NCBI GenBank assembly: GCA_963921195.1
Contig: OY992537.1
Span: forward strand, 245,898,414-245,962,413
Direction: 5' to 3'
From: Pegoplata infirma
Lineage: Eukaryota > Arthropoda > Insecta > Diptera > Anthomyiidae
DNA length: 64,000 bases
The first letter of the stretch is position 1; every line of letters begins with the position of its first letter. Under the pieces are notes generated by a model, which worked only from the letters and a program-made list of their open reading frames with translations, ran no database searches and was not told where the DNA came from. Position numbers and translations under genes: made by a program. Positions 45,608-57,202 of the stretch are shown in pieces.

Positions 45608-46456
45608 AAAACAAGTAGAAAAGTTAAATTCGACTTGGCCGAATCTATGAATACCCTCCACAATGCCCATTTTAAGTGATAGTAAATTTTCTAACGTGAA
45701 AAAATAACAGTTTTGATTAGAAATATTTTATTTTGTGTAAAAAAATTTTTTTTAGTAATTTTTGAAAAAAAAAATAATTTACAATTTTTTTTTTTGTGAG
45801 TGTAAAATTTTTTTTGAGTGTAAAATTTTTTTCGAGGGTGTTTTTTTTTTTTGTTTTGGTATAAAAATATTTTTGAGTGACAAAAATACGTTGTAAAAAA
45901 TTTTTGTGACTTACCAATGTTTTTAAAAAAGGTTTAACGGGTTTTCAACACGTGAATTTAAGGTGAAGCTAATCTGAAATTCACGGTTTTGCTAATAACT
46001 TTTGAACCACTGGACCGATTTGGCTGAAATTCAATAAGAACGAGGCTGGAGGAACGTAAAATATATATGCTAAGCTTCAGCATTCTCAAAATTGCCTTTC
46101 GAAAGTTATAGTGCTTTTTATCTCAAAAATTCACGAAAAACCCTTGCCGAAATTCACTCTTTTGCTCATAACTTTTGAACCACTGGACCGATTTCGCTGG
46201 ATTGCAATACCAACCTGACCAGGTAAATGCCCAACATATATGCCAAACTTTAGAAGCCCCCGTTAAGTCTTTCAAAAGTAAGAGTGTTTTCAACAGACAG
46301 ACGGACGGACGAACGGTCATCGCTAGATCGTCTTAAAATCGATCGAGGATCATGAATATATATACTTTATGGGGTCCTAGACCAATATTTCGAGGTGTTA
46401 CAAACGGAATGACAAACTTATATATACCCTCTATCACTAGAGTGGAGGGTATAAAA
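45608..46456 (+). repeat. GAGGGTATA dispersed repeat, copy B (most complete)
   Basis: Starts 'aacaagtag' then 'ttaaattcgacttggccgaa' and 'ataccctcca', ends 'actagagtggagggtataaa'. The middle holds two copies of 'acttttgaaccactggac' and a GACGGACGGACG stretch. It shows that copies A and C are parts of the same ~850-bp unit. Confidence 0.75.
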
Positions 46457-46459
46457 AGA

Positions 46460-49375
46460 TCGAGAAAAATTCTAAAACATGTGCTGTTATGTAAATTTTT
46501 TGTAAAAAAAAAAAAAAAATTAAAAAATGTTGGGCCCCACCGAAATAAAATCCAATTTTCCCCTGTAAACCGCATGACAATAATTTCAACCAATCAATGT
46601 TTTTTATTACTACCAAATTCACAAATTATATGATAAAAACTTCGTTACTTTTTATAGCATATTAATATTCTGGGAACTTTTGATCCACCCTAAAAAAAAC
46701 CATCAGGAATAGATTTTGATATTCAAATCATGTTTGATTTAATAAAACTAGATCATCATCTTATACTGCTACTGTTTTTTTATTATACACAGTTGGACGT
46801 TAATAACAAGATCACAATTTAAATAATGCAAGGATATCACGACGAAAACAAGACAATAGAAGGCCCTATTGTGTATGCGAGAGTGTAAAAAACGCGTAAC
46901 GAAATGCAAAAGTCCAGCAAAACAACAGCTGCAATAATAATAATAAGACAAAATAATGATAATAATAAAATCTCACCAACAAACCAACCCACTTGAATGT
47001 CTTAAAAACGCGATTTCTTTAAAACTAGTTAAATATCTCACACGTCTCATTTCCCTTATTTCAAATATACTTAAAAACAAAACGTAGCTGATATTAACGC
47101 ACGCACCCTTTAACGAGATTTAATGAAAATTATATGATCTTAGAGCGGTTGTTATGTTGTAATATGGAACGCGAAGAAATTCGCTATAAAACAAAAAAAT
47201 GGTCAGCTTTATAACGCTCCTTCGTCATTACCACCACTACCACCAACTTCATCGCCAGCTTCTGCTAACAGACGAAATGAATTTTGATATCATGTCATAC
47301 CGGATTTCCTAAAGACATCAATGCATGCCACTCTGTCTGTTGGAATTTTTATCACGGTTAATGCAATCAAGATATCCTTAAAATGTGTGTGTGTGTGTGT
47401 GTGTCTGTGTAAATAATTCATGCAAGTATTAAATAATTTTATATAAAAATCTAGATCCTTGACCGTTTTGTAGTTTACCTTTAAGAATATATTTGTGTTT
47501 GTGTGTGTGTTTGCATAATTATGTAGATTTTCATGAAAAACCTTTAACAAAAATCGTGAGAAAATACATAAAAATATGCGTTCTGTTATGTGAGTGTACG
47601 ATTGTCTTTCAATGAATTTGAAGTGGTGGTGTTGGTATGTATGGTGAGGTATTGAAATAATGTGGTTCGCTATTGCAATTAAAACAAATAATAATATTCA
47701 GTGATATTTTCCGTTGTAATATCGCGCACACAGGGGTGGAAATTAAATGAGCTGATGTAAAATTCAAAAAATTGCTAGTTTTCACCCCAAAATATAAAAT
47801 GTTGTTTATTGACACAGTCGTTTTGTAATCTTTGGCATAGTAATAATACTAGAGGAAAGCATTGCGCGCGAAGTTGACTTTAATAGGAAATGTTTGTAGG
47901 AACATATCTTGATAAATTTTGTAATGAAATGAAATCTATGGTCACTCAATGTCATTTGCATTCTGCGCGGAAGCAGTTTTTCTCGTTAGATTTTAATCTT
48001 AAATCATTCGCGACTTGATTTTGTAACAGCAGGGTGGTAATTTTTGACGGTCATGGGAAAATAGTATTTCATAACACATTTTTATAATTTGTGTAAAGTA
48101 ATTTATGAAAAACAAATATGTATGCAAACACAAATTCTGACATATGGAAAAATTGTGAACTTGTAATTTACAAAAGACTTGGTACACATTTAATTATTCA
48201 AAAGGTAAATTTGATTTTTGAAATTTTTGAACTACAATTATTAGTATTGCTTTTTGTAGTGAATTTGATTTTTTTTTTTTTTAAACCAGATAAAATTTTT
48301 GGTTGTATTTATGAAACTTTTTAAATGATTAAGTCATGCTGAAAATATTAATGTCTATATTTATTCAGTATAAAAATTACCTAGAAAATATTCTGTTCAA
48401 AAATCTGTCTCGATTTAGTAGTTTCTGTAGAATATGCAGAAAAATTGCAGAATTATTTCTGTAGAAAAACTACTCGTATCATAGTGACTATAATTTAAAT
48501 TAAAATATTATTTGTTTCTGTAAAGACAATTGATCACAAGCTTTAATTATAATTATGTCTTACACTAAGGTGACCATACGTACTCTTTTTTAAAGGACAA
48601 TACTCTATTTTAACTGGTTGTACTCTATAAAATTTGTGTCCTCTTTCTGTACTCTTTTTTCAAATTCTGTCCTCTTTGTCCTCTTTATTTTTAAAAGCAT
48701 GATCAATATTTTTTTATTTTTATAAATTTAAACAAATTTTATTTCGCGGCGGTCACCGGTTGTTACTGGCAAACCGTATGGAAAATGTAGCGCCGTGCTT
48801 GTTCTGTTATTACTCCTACTGAATTTTCTTTTTGTAAAAGCGTTATACAACTTGTTGACGGACATGTATTACAACTTATATTAAAGTTGTACCCCACTGA
48901 AAATTAACTTTGACATATTTTACGATGATTCCCAAAATATTTGGGTTCTAGCGATAATCTATCGTGAGCTAAACCGCGTCAAAAAGGCTCCAAAACTTGT
49001 AAACTTCATTAATAATTTTAAAAAAAATTTTCTGCATAAAAAGCTTTTAAAAATCTAACCACTGACTTGAGATAACGAGATGTTTATGTTAGTTTTTGAT
49101 GCTTTTCAATTCAATTTTACTGAAAATTAAACTTTGCCATTTTTTGTCCGATTTTCACTTCTAATACATACATACATCGTTAAAAATTTGGTGACCACCG
49201 CTTGGTGGCACTCGCGGTCATTTATGTGAATGTAAATTTGTCTGTAAAATATGTAAAAAAAATGTTGAATTCGAATAATTTTTTTACTTTTTTCTTTATG
49301 TCCTCTATTTTTATTTTCAAAATCTTACACTGTTGAACAAATTCAAAGAAATTCGAACTCCCATGAATTAGAATA
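46460..49375. other. Mostly unique non-coding, with TG microsatellite
   Basis: (TG)n at 47383-47408 and 47497-47510. Around 48566-48690 'aaggtgaccatacgtactct' opens a stretch rich in GTCCTCTTT/GTACTCTTT words that may be one end of a hAT-like element; I found no matching right end. No real coding frames. Confidence 0.4.
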
Positions 49376-49379
49376 CATG

Positions 49380-49918
49380 AATTAAATAGATTTTGACCTC
49401 CTGATTCCAAATCAGCCTTCCAAATTTTTCTACCACGTAAGGTTTTTAAGATATTCGCGTTTTAATAATGAAAAATACCCTAATTTAGCACTTTTTGGGT
49501 CTCCCCTGTAACGTAAGTTGCTCACACAAAATATGACTAGATTTAGTATAAATTTAACCTCTTGATTCCAAATCTGTCATCCAAATTTTTCTAAGTCGTG
49601 CCGTTTTTTAAATATTGGCGTTTTAAAAACTCAAACTCCACTGTCACACACTTATATTCTTTATGAATCACCCTAAAATTTTCAAACGCGAATATCTCGA
49701 AAACAGAACGTCCTAGAACAAATTGGATTGCAGTTTTAGAATTATTTAAAATTAAGTCCTATTTTGTGAAAGCCACTTAAGAATACGTAACAGTGGACCC
49801 TCAAAAGTGCTAAAATATTGATTTTTTGAATTTTTAACCGCAAATATCTCAAAGACGGTACGTGCTAGAAAAATTTGGATGGCAGATTTTGAATCAGGAG
49901 ACCAAAATCTATAAGGTT
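49380..49918. repeat. Palindrome of paired ~155-bp units
   Basis: 'cctgattccaaatcagcctt' plus 'ccaaatttttcta' (49401) recurs in diverged form at 49560, and both are mirrored at 49686-49750 and 49848-49912 ('gctagaaaaatttggatggc'). So there are two units on each side of a centre near 49660. Non-coding. Confidence 0.65.
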
Positions 49919-50011
49919 AGACATGGGAGGTTTTTGTTATTATTTTTTGTTATATATGGTGTAAATTAAAAAAGGTGTGAAAGAATTTTTTTTTAGAAAT
50001 TAAAGACATCC

Positions 50012-50017
50012 TAGTTT

Positions 50018-50021
<4 letters not shown>
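50012..50021 (+). repeat. Left target duplication of RTE element
   Basis: TAGTTTGTTT here and again at 53412-53421, immediately after the (TA)n tail of the element. Part of a 53-base T-run (50019-50071) follows. Confidence 0.55.
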
Positions 50022-50071
<50 letters not shown>

Positions 50072-50350
50072 CCCCTTGGATTTTATATTTTCTCTACATT
50101 TGGTTACTTTCCGTGTAGACGTAAATATAAAAGCCTTTTAAAAGAAGCACAGCTGAAGTGCTCTGGGACGCCTCCACAGGTTGCGGATAGTGGACAACCC
50201 TAACATGCATAATGAAGGGTAACTGCGAATTGAATAAGCAGTGGCGGACAGCTCAGCGGATTGGAGAAGAGGGTCTCAGATGGACACGCTTGGCAACGTG
50301 TATCTTTAAATTCTGAGTGCCGTTGAGGCTCCATTCGGCATGGCGAAATA

Positions 50351-51877
50351 TTGGCGCCATTCAATAACCAATGCCAAAACAATTTCTGTTTAGGTCCCTC
50401 GCCTTCAAGTAGGTTGAGCTGCGGGCTAATAACCCTCTCTCATAAAAAAGCTCTTATTACTGAAACGTCTACAATGAATTCAACACGATCCCCCACCATG
50501 ATGACGAAAATTGGCTTTAAACAACGGATAATGATTGGAACTTGGAATATACGAACTCTCTCCGATCCATCAAGACTTGAACAAGTTTGCAACGAAATGA
50601 AGAACTACAAATTAGAGATACTTGGTCTAAGTGAAGTTAGATGGTTGAACAACGGTTCCACGCGTACGTCAAATGGGAACACCTTCATCTACTCTGGCAA
50701 CTCGGTGAAACGAATAAACGGTGTTGGCTTAGTACTTTCGCCCATGGCAAATAAGGCCCTCATAAACTACGTAGCAGTATCGGATCGAATCATCTCTGCC
50801 CGTTTCAACTCAAAATTTCGAAAAATTTCTGTGATCCAGTGCTACGCCCCCACAGAACCATCAGAAGATGATGTTAAAGATAACTTTTATAGCCAACTTG
50901 AAGCTGTGTTACAGGCGATACCGGGTGGCGACATAAAAATCTTGCTCGGTGACTTTAATGCCAAGGTAGGCAGCGATAATGTTAACCTACAGACTGTTAT
51001 GGGATCCCAAGGACTAGGAGAAACCAGAAATGAAAATGGCGAAAGATTAGTGGACATGTGCGCTCGTCACCGTTTATTTATTGGTGGTACGAAATTTATT
51101 CACAAGAACATCCACAAGTACACCTGGGAATCTCCTGATGGCTTCACACGCAATCAGATTGACCACATAATTGTCAGCAAACTATTTCTGGGGTGCTTAC
51201 TAGATGTAAAAACAAGGCGAGGAGCAGATATAGACAGTGACCACAAGCTTTTGGTTGGAACGTTTAAACTCCGCCCAGCAGCAATCAACACACAAAAGGC
51301 AACAGTTAAATTTAACACGTCTCGTCTTCGCAACCCGGAAGTGGCCGCTCGCTACAGTGCTACTCTCAATGACTCACTTCGATTAAATAGCAGGAATACA
51401 CATTCTTGGACAACCATAGCTGATAGCTGCAGTCAAACCGCTAAAACAATTCTTGGTGTTAGAAAAAAAAATCATAAGCCTTGGATAAGCGAAGACTCGT
51501 GGGATGAAATTGCAAACCGTAAGCGCCTGAACAACGTAGTAACGCGTTCTAAAACACCGAATGCAAAACGTGAAGCCAAGAGAAACTACAGAGAATGCGC
51601 AAAAAACGTTAAATCCCTGGTCCGTGCTGATCGTGAACGCCACTACAATAGTGTCGCTGAAGAAGCCGAACAAGCAGCCAATATCGGAAACATGCGTGGT
51701 GTTTACACTGCTATAAAATATCTTGGAGGCAAGAATTTTTCAGCTCTTCGAGTAGTCAAACAAATGATTTTGATCTTAGCAGCTGCCCCTGGCTTTCTCG
51801 ACGCCGCAATCCGTGTAGAGAAATATCAACATCTCCTCCAACGTATCACGAAATTCTGTCGACTTTACTCAAGTTAA
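50351..51877 (+). pseudogene. RTE endonuclease half (frame-broken polyprotein)
   Basis: 508 codons. The apurinic-type endonuclease spans about residues 60-305: GTWNIRTL (63-70), LSEVRW with Glu95, QCYAPTE, ILLGDFNAKVG with Asp201 and Asn203, QIDHIIVSK with Asp271/His272, and DSDHKLLVG with Asp297/His298. All the expected catalytic residues are present. Residues 305-455 form the linker to the reverse transcriptase. After about VYTAIKYLGGKNFSALRVVK the frame leaves the homologous reading and ends in a short unrelated tail. A later start at residue 42 (MNSTRSP) is equally plausible. The product would nick target DNA for target-primed reverse transcription. Confidence 0.85.
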
Positions 51878-53340
51878 AAGACTCTAAAGCTGCCGGTCCC
51901 GATGCAGTACAAGCTGAGCTACTAAAATATGGGGCTACACCTGTTGCCGAAGCTCTCACACCAACTCTACAGGCTGCATGGATAAGTAACCAAATACCAG
52001 AGAACTGGAAAACTGGTGTTATTATAACAATTCCCAAAAAGGGCGATCTTAGTCATTGTAAAAACTGGCGAGGGATAACATTACTAAACGTCATCAACAA
52101 AGTATTGGCCCTACTCCTGTTACAGAGAATATCACCAGTCATTGAACCACTTCTACGAAAGGAACAAGCCGGTTTCAGACCCGGTAGATCATGTGCAGAT
52201 CATATAAACACCATCAGAATTATTATTGAACAATCGCAAGAATATAACAGCCATCTGTATATGCTGTTTGTTGACTTTGAACGTGCCTTTGACACCGTAT
52301 ACAGACCGGCTATATGGGCAGCGCTCAGGAGCAAAGGTGTACCCGATAAAATAATCGACCTCATTCGCGAGTTGTACAATGGTGCTCAATGCAAAGTTAG
52401 ATTTGAAGGACAAGAGACGCAATCGTTTTTACACAATTCAGGTGTTAGACAGGGTTGTGTATTGTCTCCCACATTATTCCTTATCCTCCTAGATGGTGTA
52501 ATGGAGCAAACAAATACCGAGGCCCCTAACGGTATACGCTGGAACTTGCACGAACGTCTCAACGATATCGACTATGCAGATGATCTATGCTTGATGGCTC
52601 ACCGATTCGATGATATTGAACGTAAGATTATTTGTCTTGATAAGAACGCAAGAAAAGTTGGTCTTAGGATAAATGTTAATAAAACCAAACTGATGCGGGT
52701 TGGTACCAACAACTCAACACCTCTTTCAATAAATGGATCCATAATTGAGGATGTTGACTCGTTCTGCTATCTGGGAAGCCGTATTACAAAAGATGGTGGT
52801 TCCGGTATGGATATAAACGATCGTATCAACAAAGCAAGAGTCGCATTCCACTCTCTTCACAAAGTCTGGCGTGCTAATAACATCTCCCTAGCCACAAAGC
52901 TAAGAATCTTCAACTGCAGCGTAAAATCTGTCCTGCTCTATAGTTGTACTACCTGGAGCACAACACAATCTACCCAAAGAAAATTGCAAACCTTCGTCAA
53001 TCGCTGCCTTAGACAAATTCTGCGGATCTTCTGGCCTCGTTGGGTGACAAATGAGCAACTCTTATTTATAGCAAAGTGTGAGCCAATTGAAATCGAGATT
53101 AAACGTCGCAAATGGTCTTGGATAGGCCATATATTACGCAGACCAAGTAATGAAATCACCAGATCTGCACTTGATTGGAATCCACAGGGGCATCGCCTTC
53201 CAGGTCGTCCTCGAAACACCTGGGTGAGAATGGTAAAAAGCGAAGTCGAAAGATGCAACAAATCGTGGAACCAAGTAAAGTCTTTAGCAGCCGATCGTAC
53301 CAAATGGAGAGAATTTACAGACGCCCTATGTTCAACATGA
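51826..53340 (+). pseudogene. RTE reverse transcriptase half
   Basis: In frame 1 the homologous reading starts upstream of the first Met (52105), with LLKLKDSKAAGPDAVQAE and KNWRGITLLNV between about 51860 and 52095. From Met52105: QAGFRPGRSCADH, motif A MLFVDFERAFD (Asp57), motif B GVRQGCVLSPTLF (113-125), motif C DYADD (156-160), the thumb-like CYLGSRITKDG, and the C-terminal RRRKWSWIGHILRR, GRPRNTWVRM and KWREFTDALC. The key Asp residues are intact. About 30-40 residues usually found between the linker and this region appear missing, so the frame change is probably a deletion near 51740-51830. Confidence 0.85.
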
Positions 53341-53421
53341 ACTTTTATATACTTTAAAGATATTTATACTGTCATTTAATTTATATAAATAAAAGGAAAT
53401 ATATATATATATAGTTTGTTT

Positions 53422-54280
53422 CTACAAGTTTCAGAAAAACTTGTAATGTCAATTTTTTTTAGTCTAACCCGCTCTAGACCGATACGGTTTTTGGGCTGTT
53501 AAGCTAGTATCAACTAAATCATCATTTCCAATTCATGTTTGGTTGTCGTTGTTGTTTTATACGCAAAATGTAATTAATTTAAACATTTAATTTAAATTAA
53601 TTTTCAATTAGTTTATTTAGCTATTTTTTATCCAATTTTGTTGCCCAAGAAATTACGTCATGTTTGGGGCTAAGAATGAGTATGCTTATGAACTTTCACA
53701 GATTTTTCGACAGAGTTTATATTCCGAGCATTGAGTTAGTTCCGCAGTGGTATCATTAAATAATTATGACATCTTCTAAAAACGTATACTTTTGTTTGTA
53801 TTTAGTTTTAACAGTTTCAGGACATAATGTCGATTTAAAAGTTCAATGACATCTGATGCAACGTTTTTACATATTTATTGACAAAAAATTTTGATGTAAT
53901 TTTATTTGGTGTTTAATTTTTCCGCATTTAAACAGCTTGCAACTTGAACAAGTGTTTTTAAATTAATTGTATTTAACAATTAAAATCTAGACTATCATTG
54001 TCAACAAGGAAATACACGTTCTCGAAATACACACACCCAAACAAACAAACAAAATACGTACATATACAAATATATACAAACAAATTCATCATTAACAGAA
54101 AATACCATCATCGATGTTGTTTGTTTTCTGCAAGTTTAATTAAAAATATTTATATATGAAAATATATGTATGTATATAGATATGTAGAGTTGATTTTCAT
54201 ACGCAGTATACAACAGGAATGGGATTTAAAAATTTATTTTAAAAGTACTGTTTTAAAACCCAAAGCACTATTTTTTTCGG
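53422..54280. other. Non-coding, nothing recognised
   Basis: Short A/T and CA/AAC motifs (54025-54060). No paired ends. Confidence 0.4.
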
Positions 54281-54284
54281 GTTT

Positions 54285-54780
54285 TAGAAACCCAACAAAT
54301 CGCACTACTATATTTTGACGAAAATTAAAATATTCGCCAGAGACGTTTTTGAAAAAATCGCGGTCAAACGTTAAGAAATTTACTTATCTCAAAAACGATA
54401 AGAGATATAAAAAAGATACTAAAAACAAGAATTTGTCATCGGGAAAAATGCAATAAAACTGCAAATTTACATTTTGCAATTGAAAAGTTTGTTTTTTCAA
54501 TTTTCTGTAAAAAAAAATATCGAATTGTATTGAAAAATAATAAACAGACACGCTTCGTCGAAACAGACTTTAAACTCAATCTGCGAACACTAAAAATTAT
54601 GATTATGGATCTGGGTTGCCCCACTACTATGTATATTTCGGAGAAAATCAAAATCTTCGCCAGAGCCGTTTTTGAAAAAATCGCGTTCATACGACAAAAA
54701 ATTGACATTTAGAGCTTATTTTGAAAACGATGAGAGATATCAAAAAATGACTCAAGGCATTTTTTTAATTCGGCAGTAAA
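54285..54780 (+). repeat. Two tandem partial copies of AAACGATGAGAGATAT repeat
   Basis: 'cactactatattttgacg' to 'aaaacgataagagatata' (54302-54412) and again 'cactactatgtatatttcgg' to 'aaaacgatgagagatatc' (54619-54742). The first is followed by 'ggaaaaatgcaataaaactg', the arm also seen at 3637 and 4383. Related to 25620-25890. Confidence 0.6.
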
Positions 54781-54873
54781 AGTTTTAATAATTGATTTCG
54801 TAACCCAATTCGACTAATAAGTTAGCTTAATTCCGTTTTTATCAACAATATTTTAAGCACTTTATTCTATTAC

Positions 54874-55076
54874 CCCATGTAAAAATTGACTAGATCTGAC
54901 TGATCTTTAAAGATCTAATTATATTAGATTAGTCCCCAATTTCGAGATTTAATTTATCAGTAATTGTATCTGATCAGATGTCGGAAATGGGGATAAATCT
55001 CGGATATAATATCGATTACAGTTGATGTAATTAAATCTTAACAGATCTCATCACATCTAATCGATTTTTACACGGG
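54874..55076. mobile_element. CCCATGTAAAAA element with AGATCT/ATCTGATC words
   Basis: Left CCCATGTAAAAATTGACTAG and right inverse CCCGTGTAAAAATCGATTAG, AC on both sides. The interior repeats GATCTAATTATATTAGAT and ATCTGATCAGAT dyads. Second member at 33293-33530. Confidence 0.68.
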
Positions 55077-55227
55077 ACAGTATATTGACAGATAATGTCG
55101 CTAAAAACGTTTTTTAGCTGTACGTGAAAACAGAGTTCAAGGGATTCGTGTTTAAAAAGTCTTTGTTTTGTGTGCATTACGTTTTTATTTGTTTAACAAC
55201 TTGTTTAAGGTCGTAAGTGTGAACCCC

Positions 55228-55290
55228 ATATAAGACATTAACGGTGTTCGAAACTTGAGGTTAAAGTCGGTTCTGACAAAGCGATTCTGG
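55228..55290 (+). repeat. Fragment with TTAAAGTCGGTT
   Basis: 'agacattaacggtgttcg' and 'gaggttaaagtcggttctg' match 4589-4630 but lack the hairpin partner. Confidence 0.5.
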
Positions 55291-55589
55291 TATTTTGTGA
55301 GAAAGTAGCAGTCAGAGTTATAAAGTAATGTATCGGCCGTTTAGTAGATCTGGCATCGCCAAGAATACTTGCCAAATCTGGTAATACCAAACTATATTTC
55401 AAACGTAAACAAAAACAATCTGCATCATGGATGTTAAATGAGGTTTTCAATTTTGTAGCAACTTTTGCAACAAATTGTACTTTTTGGGCCCTCATGTTAC
55501 CAATTGTTTTTATTTATAAAAATTTAACTAAAACAAAATGCAAAAAAATAAAAAAAAAATTCTTCGTGGGCGTTTTTGAACAATTTTCT

Positions 55590-55920
55590 AAAACCTAGTC
55601 TGCAGAAAAATGTGTCAGTGTCCGATACTTCATCTTTAGGAATAACTCTCTAAATTCTGGAAATTTTCGACAGGAAAAATATATCTGAGTGTGTGAACAA
55701 AAAATGTATGAAGATCTAAAACTTCTTCTAAAGATAAAATGTCTCAGAATCTGCAATTAATACTATCTTACGTTTTCTGTATGAAAAAGTTCCGTTATTG
55801 TCTATAGATAGTTGACTGCGACTTTTGTCGAAAATTCTTAGACTTTCTCTTTGATAAAAGTAAGTAAGAATTTTATAAAGTGACAATTTTTGAGACCTTT
55901 TCTTTAAAAACAAGTTTTTA
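55590..55920 (+). repeat. AGAATCTGAGA minisatellite, array 4, decayed
   Basis: Diverged units such as 'aaaatgtctcagaatctgca' with spacing of about 35-40 bp. Weakest of the four arrays. Confidence 0.5.
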
Positions 55921-55929
55921 ACATCTGAA

Positions 55930-57190
55930 AAATTTTCAAAAAAAATTTTACAATTTTGACTTGAAATTTTATTTTAAAACTACTTTAAACTGTTTTAAGA
56001 CAAGAGCAAAAAAAATCCCATATCTAGTGTAAATCGGTCTAGCATTTGTTCCCTTGTGAGCATTTTTTGTAATTAAAAAAATAATCTGGGGTCCCTCAAA
56101 GATATTTCGATAAAATTGGAAATTTTTAAATTGTACCAAATGAGTCGCGGTAGTACCACGGTACTTTTGATAGTCAAAATGTACAAAAAAAAGTACAATT
56201 GTGTTCTTCACTATATAACTGGTATCTTCCATCTCGCTCAGATTTCGATTTGTGATACAATTTCGTAAACAATACCATATGGTTTTTGTTTACTACATTT
56301 TCAAACGCCATTTGTTACATAAATCGGTACCTCTGGTATCAGTTGCGGTCAAATGACGGTACTACTGAACATCAAATAATATCAACTAAAAAGTACATTT
56401 GTTTCAGCTTTTCCATCCCTGATATTCAGTATTGTACATTGACATATGTTAAGAAGGAAAAACAAGAAAAATTCTGTTGCTTGGGAAAATCCCCAACAAG
56501 AATCTGAAACAGTAAAAAAAAAAAAGATATTAATAATTTTAATGAAAAACAATAAAAAACAATTCATTGTTTAATGTGCTGACAAAAAGATAGACGACTG
56601 CAAGTATGGTGTTGTTGTTTTTTGTACTGTTGCTATTACTTCCCCTACCACTGCTGCTGATGTTGTTGTTGTTTCTGCTAGAGGTGGTGGTGATGATGAG
56701 GATGATTGCGGTGGTGGTTGGGGAGTCTGTATGTACTATTGTCTTGTGTGAATATAATGTTATGCCGTGTGTTTACTCAATTGGAATGTGTATAAAAATT
56801 TGTGCAAAATATTTCATACATACATTTTTATACATATAGTATGTTAAGGTGGAGCGTTTTTTCGATTTCGCATATCGTCGGTTCTGACCGAACAGTTTTT
56901 TTAGGGTCAATATTAACATAAACAAATATTGGACCTGTTGGGCAATGTCTTTAGGTTACTTTTTTGACTTGAAACCGGGAAATTCCGCACACAATGAAAA
57001 ATTGTTTTCTCCACTTTGCTTGGAGCTTTCAAATTATAAAATTAAAAATGAAACCAAAAGGCATTGCCCCACATGCCCAATATTTTGTTGTTTTAATATT
57101 GACCCTAAACGGAAACTGTTCCGACACCGACGCTAAGCGAAATCGATAAATACTTAAAATTGCTCGACCCTAATAGATATATATTTATAC
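55930..57190. other. Non-coding, with GTT/GCT/GGT microsatellite-like tract
   Basis: 56600-56725 is a degenerate trinucleotide tract ('gctgctgatgttgttg', 'gaggtggtggtgatgatgag'). The 77-codon frame across it is simply this repeat. Around 56880-57130 'tagggtcaatattaa' is mirrored by 'ttaatattgaccctaa', and 'ggcaatg' / 'cattgcc' also mirror, hinting at a further ~250-bp inverted-repeat element. Confidence 0.45.
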
Positions 57191-57202
57191 ATCGAATATA
57201 TA

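Larger units (their letters stand above)
50022..53411 (+). mobile_element. RTE-type non-LTR retrotransposon
   Basis: About 3.39 kb: T-run, a ~280-bp leader, endonuclease and reverse transcriptase regions in two frames, a 60-70-bp 3' UTR and an (AT)n tail at 53399-53412. The short 3' UTR, simple-repeat tail, single EN-RT polyprotein and the C-terminal RRRKWSWIGHILRR…GRPRNTW block fit the RTE clade. A 10-bp putative target duplication flanks it. The frame break means this copy is not autonomous. GC content is visibly higher than in its surroundings. Confidence 0.85.

Noticed and set aside
46769..48324. Short frames around 46.8-48.3 kb as exons
   Set aside because: All under 90 codons, with microsatellite-derived residues and no consistent splice signals.
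50019..50071. T53 as proof of a processed pseudogene on the minus strand
   Set aside because: The sequence beyond it is RTE leader in plus orientation, with no minus-strand coding remnant.
50351..53340. Endonuclease/RT frames as host genes
   Set aside because: They are the two halves of one retrotransposon polyprotein; proteins of this type are often mis-annotated as craniofacial development protein 2-like.
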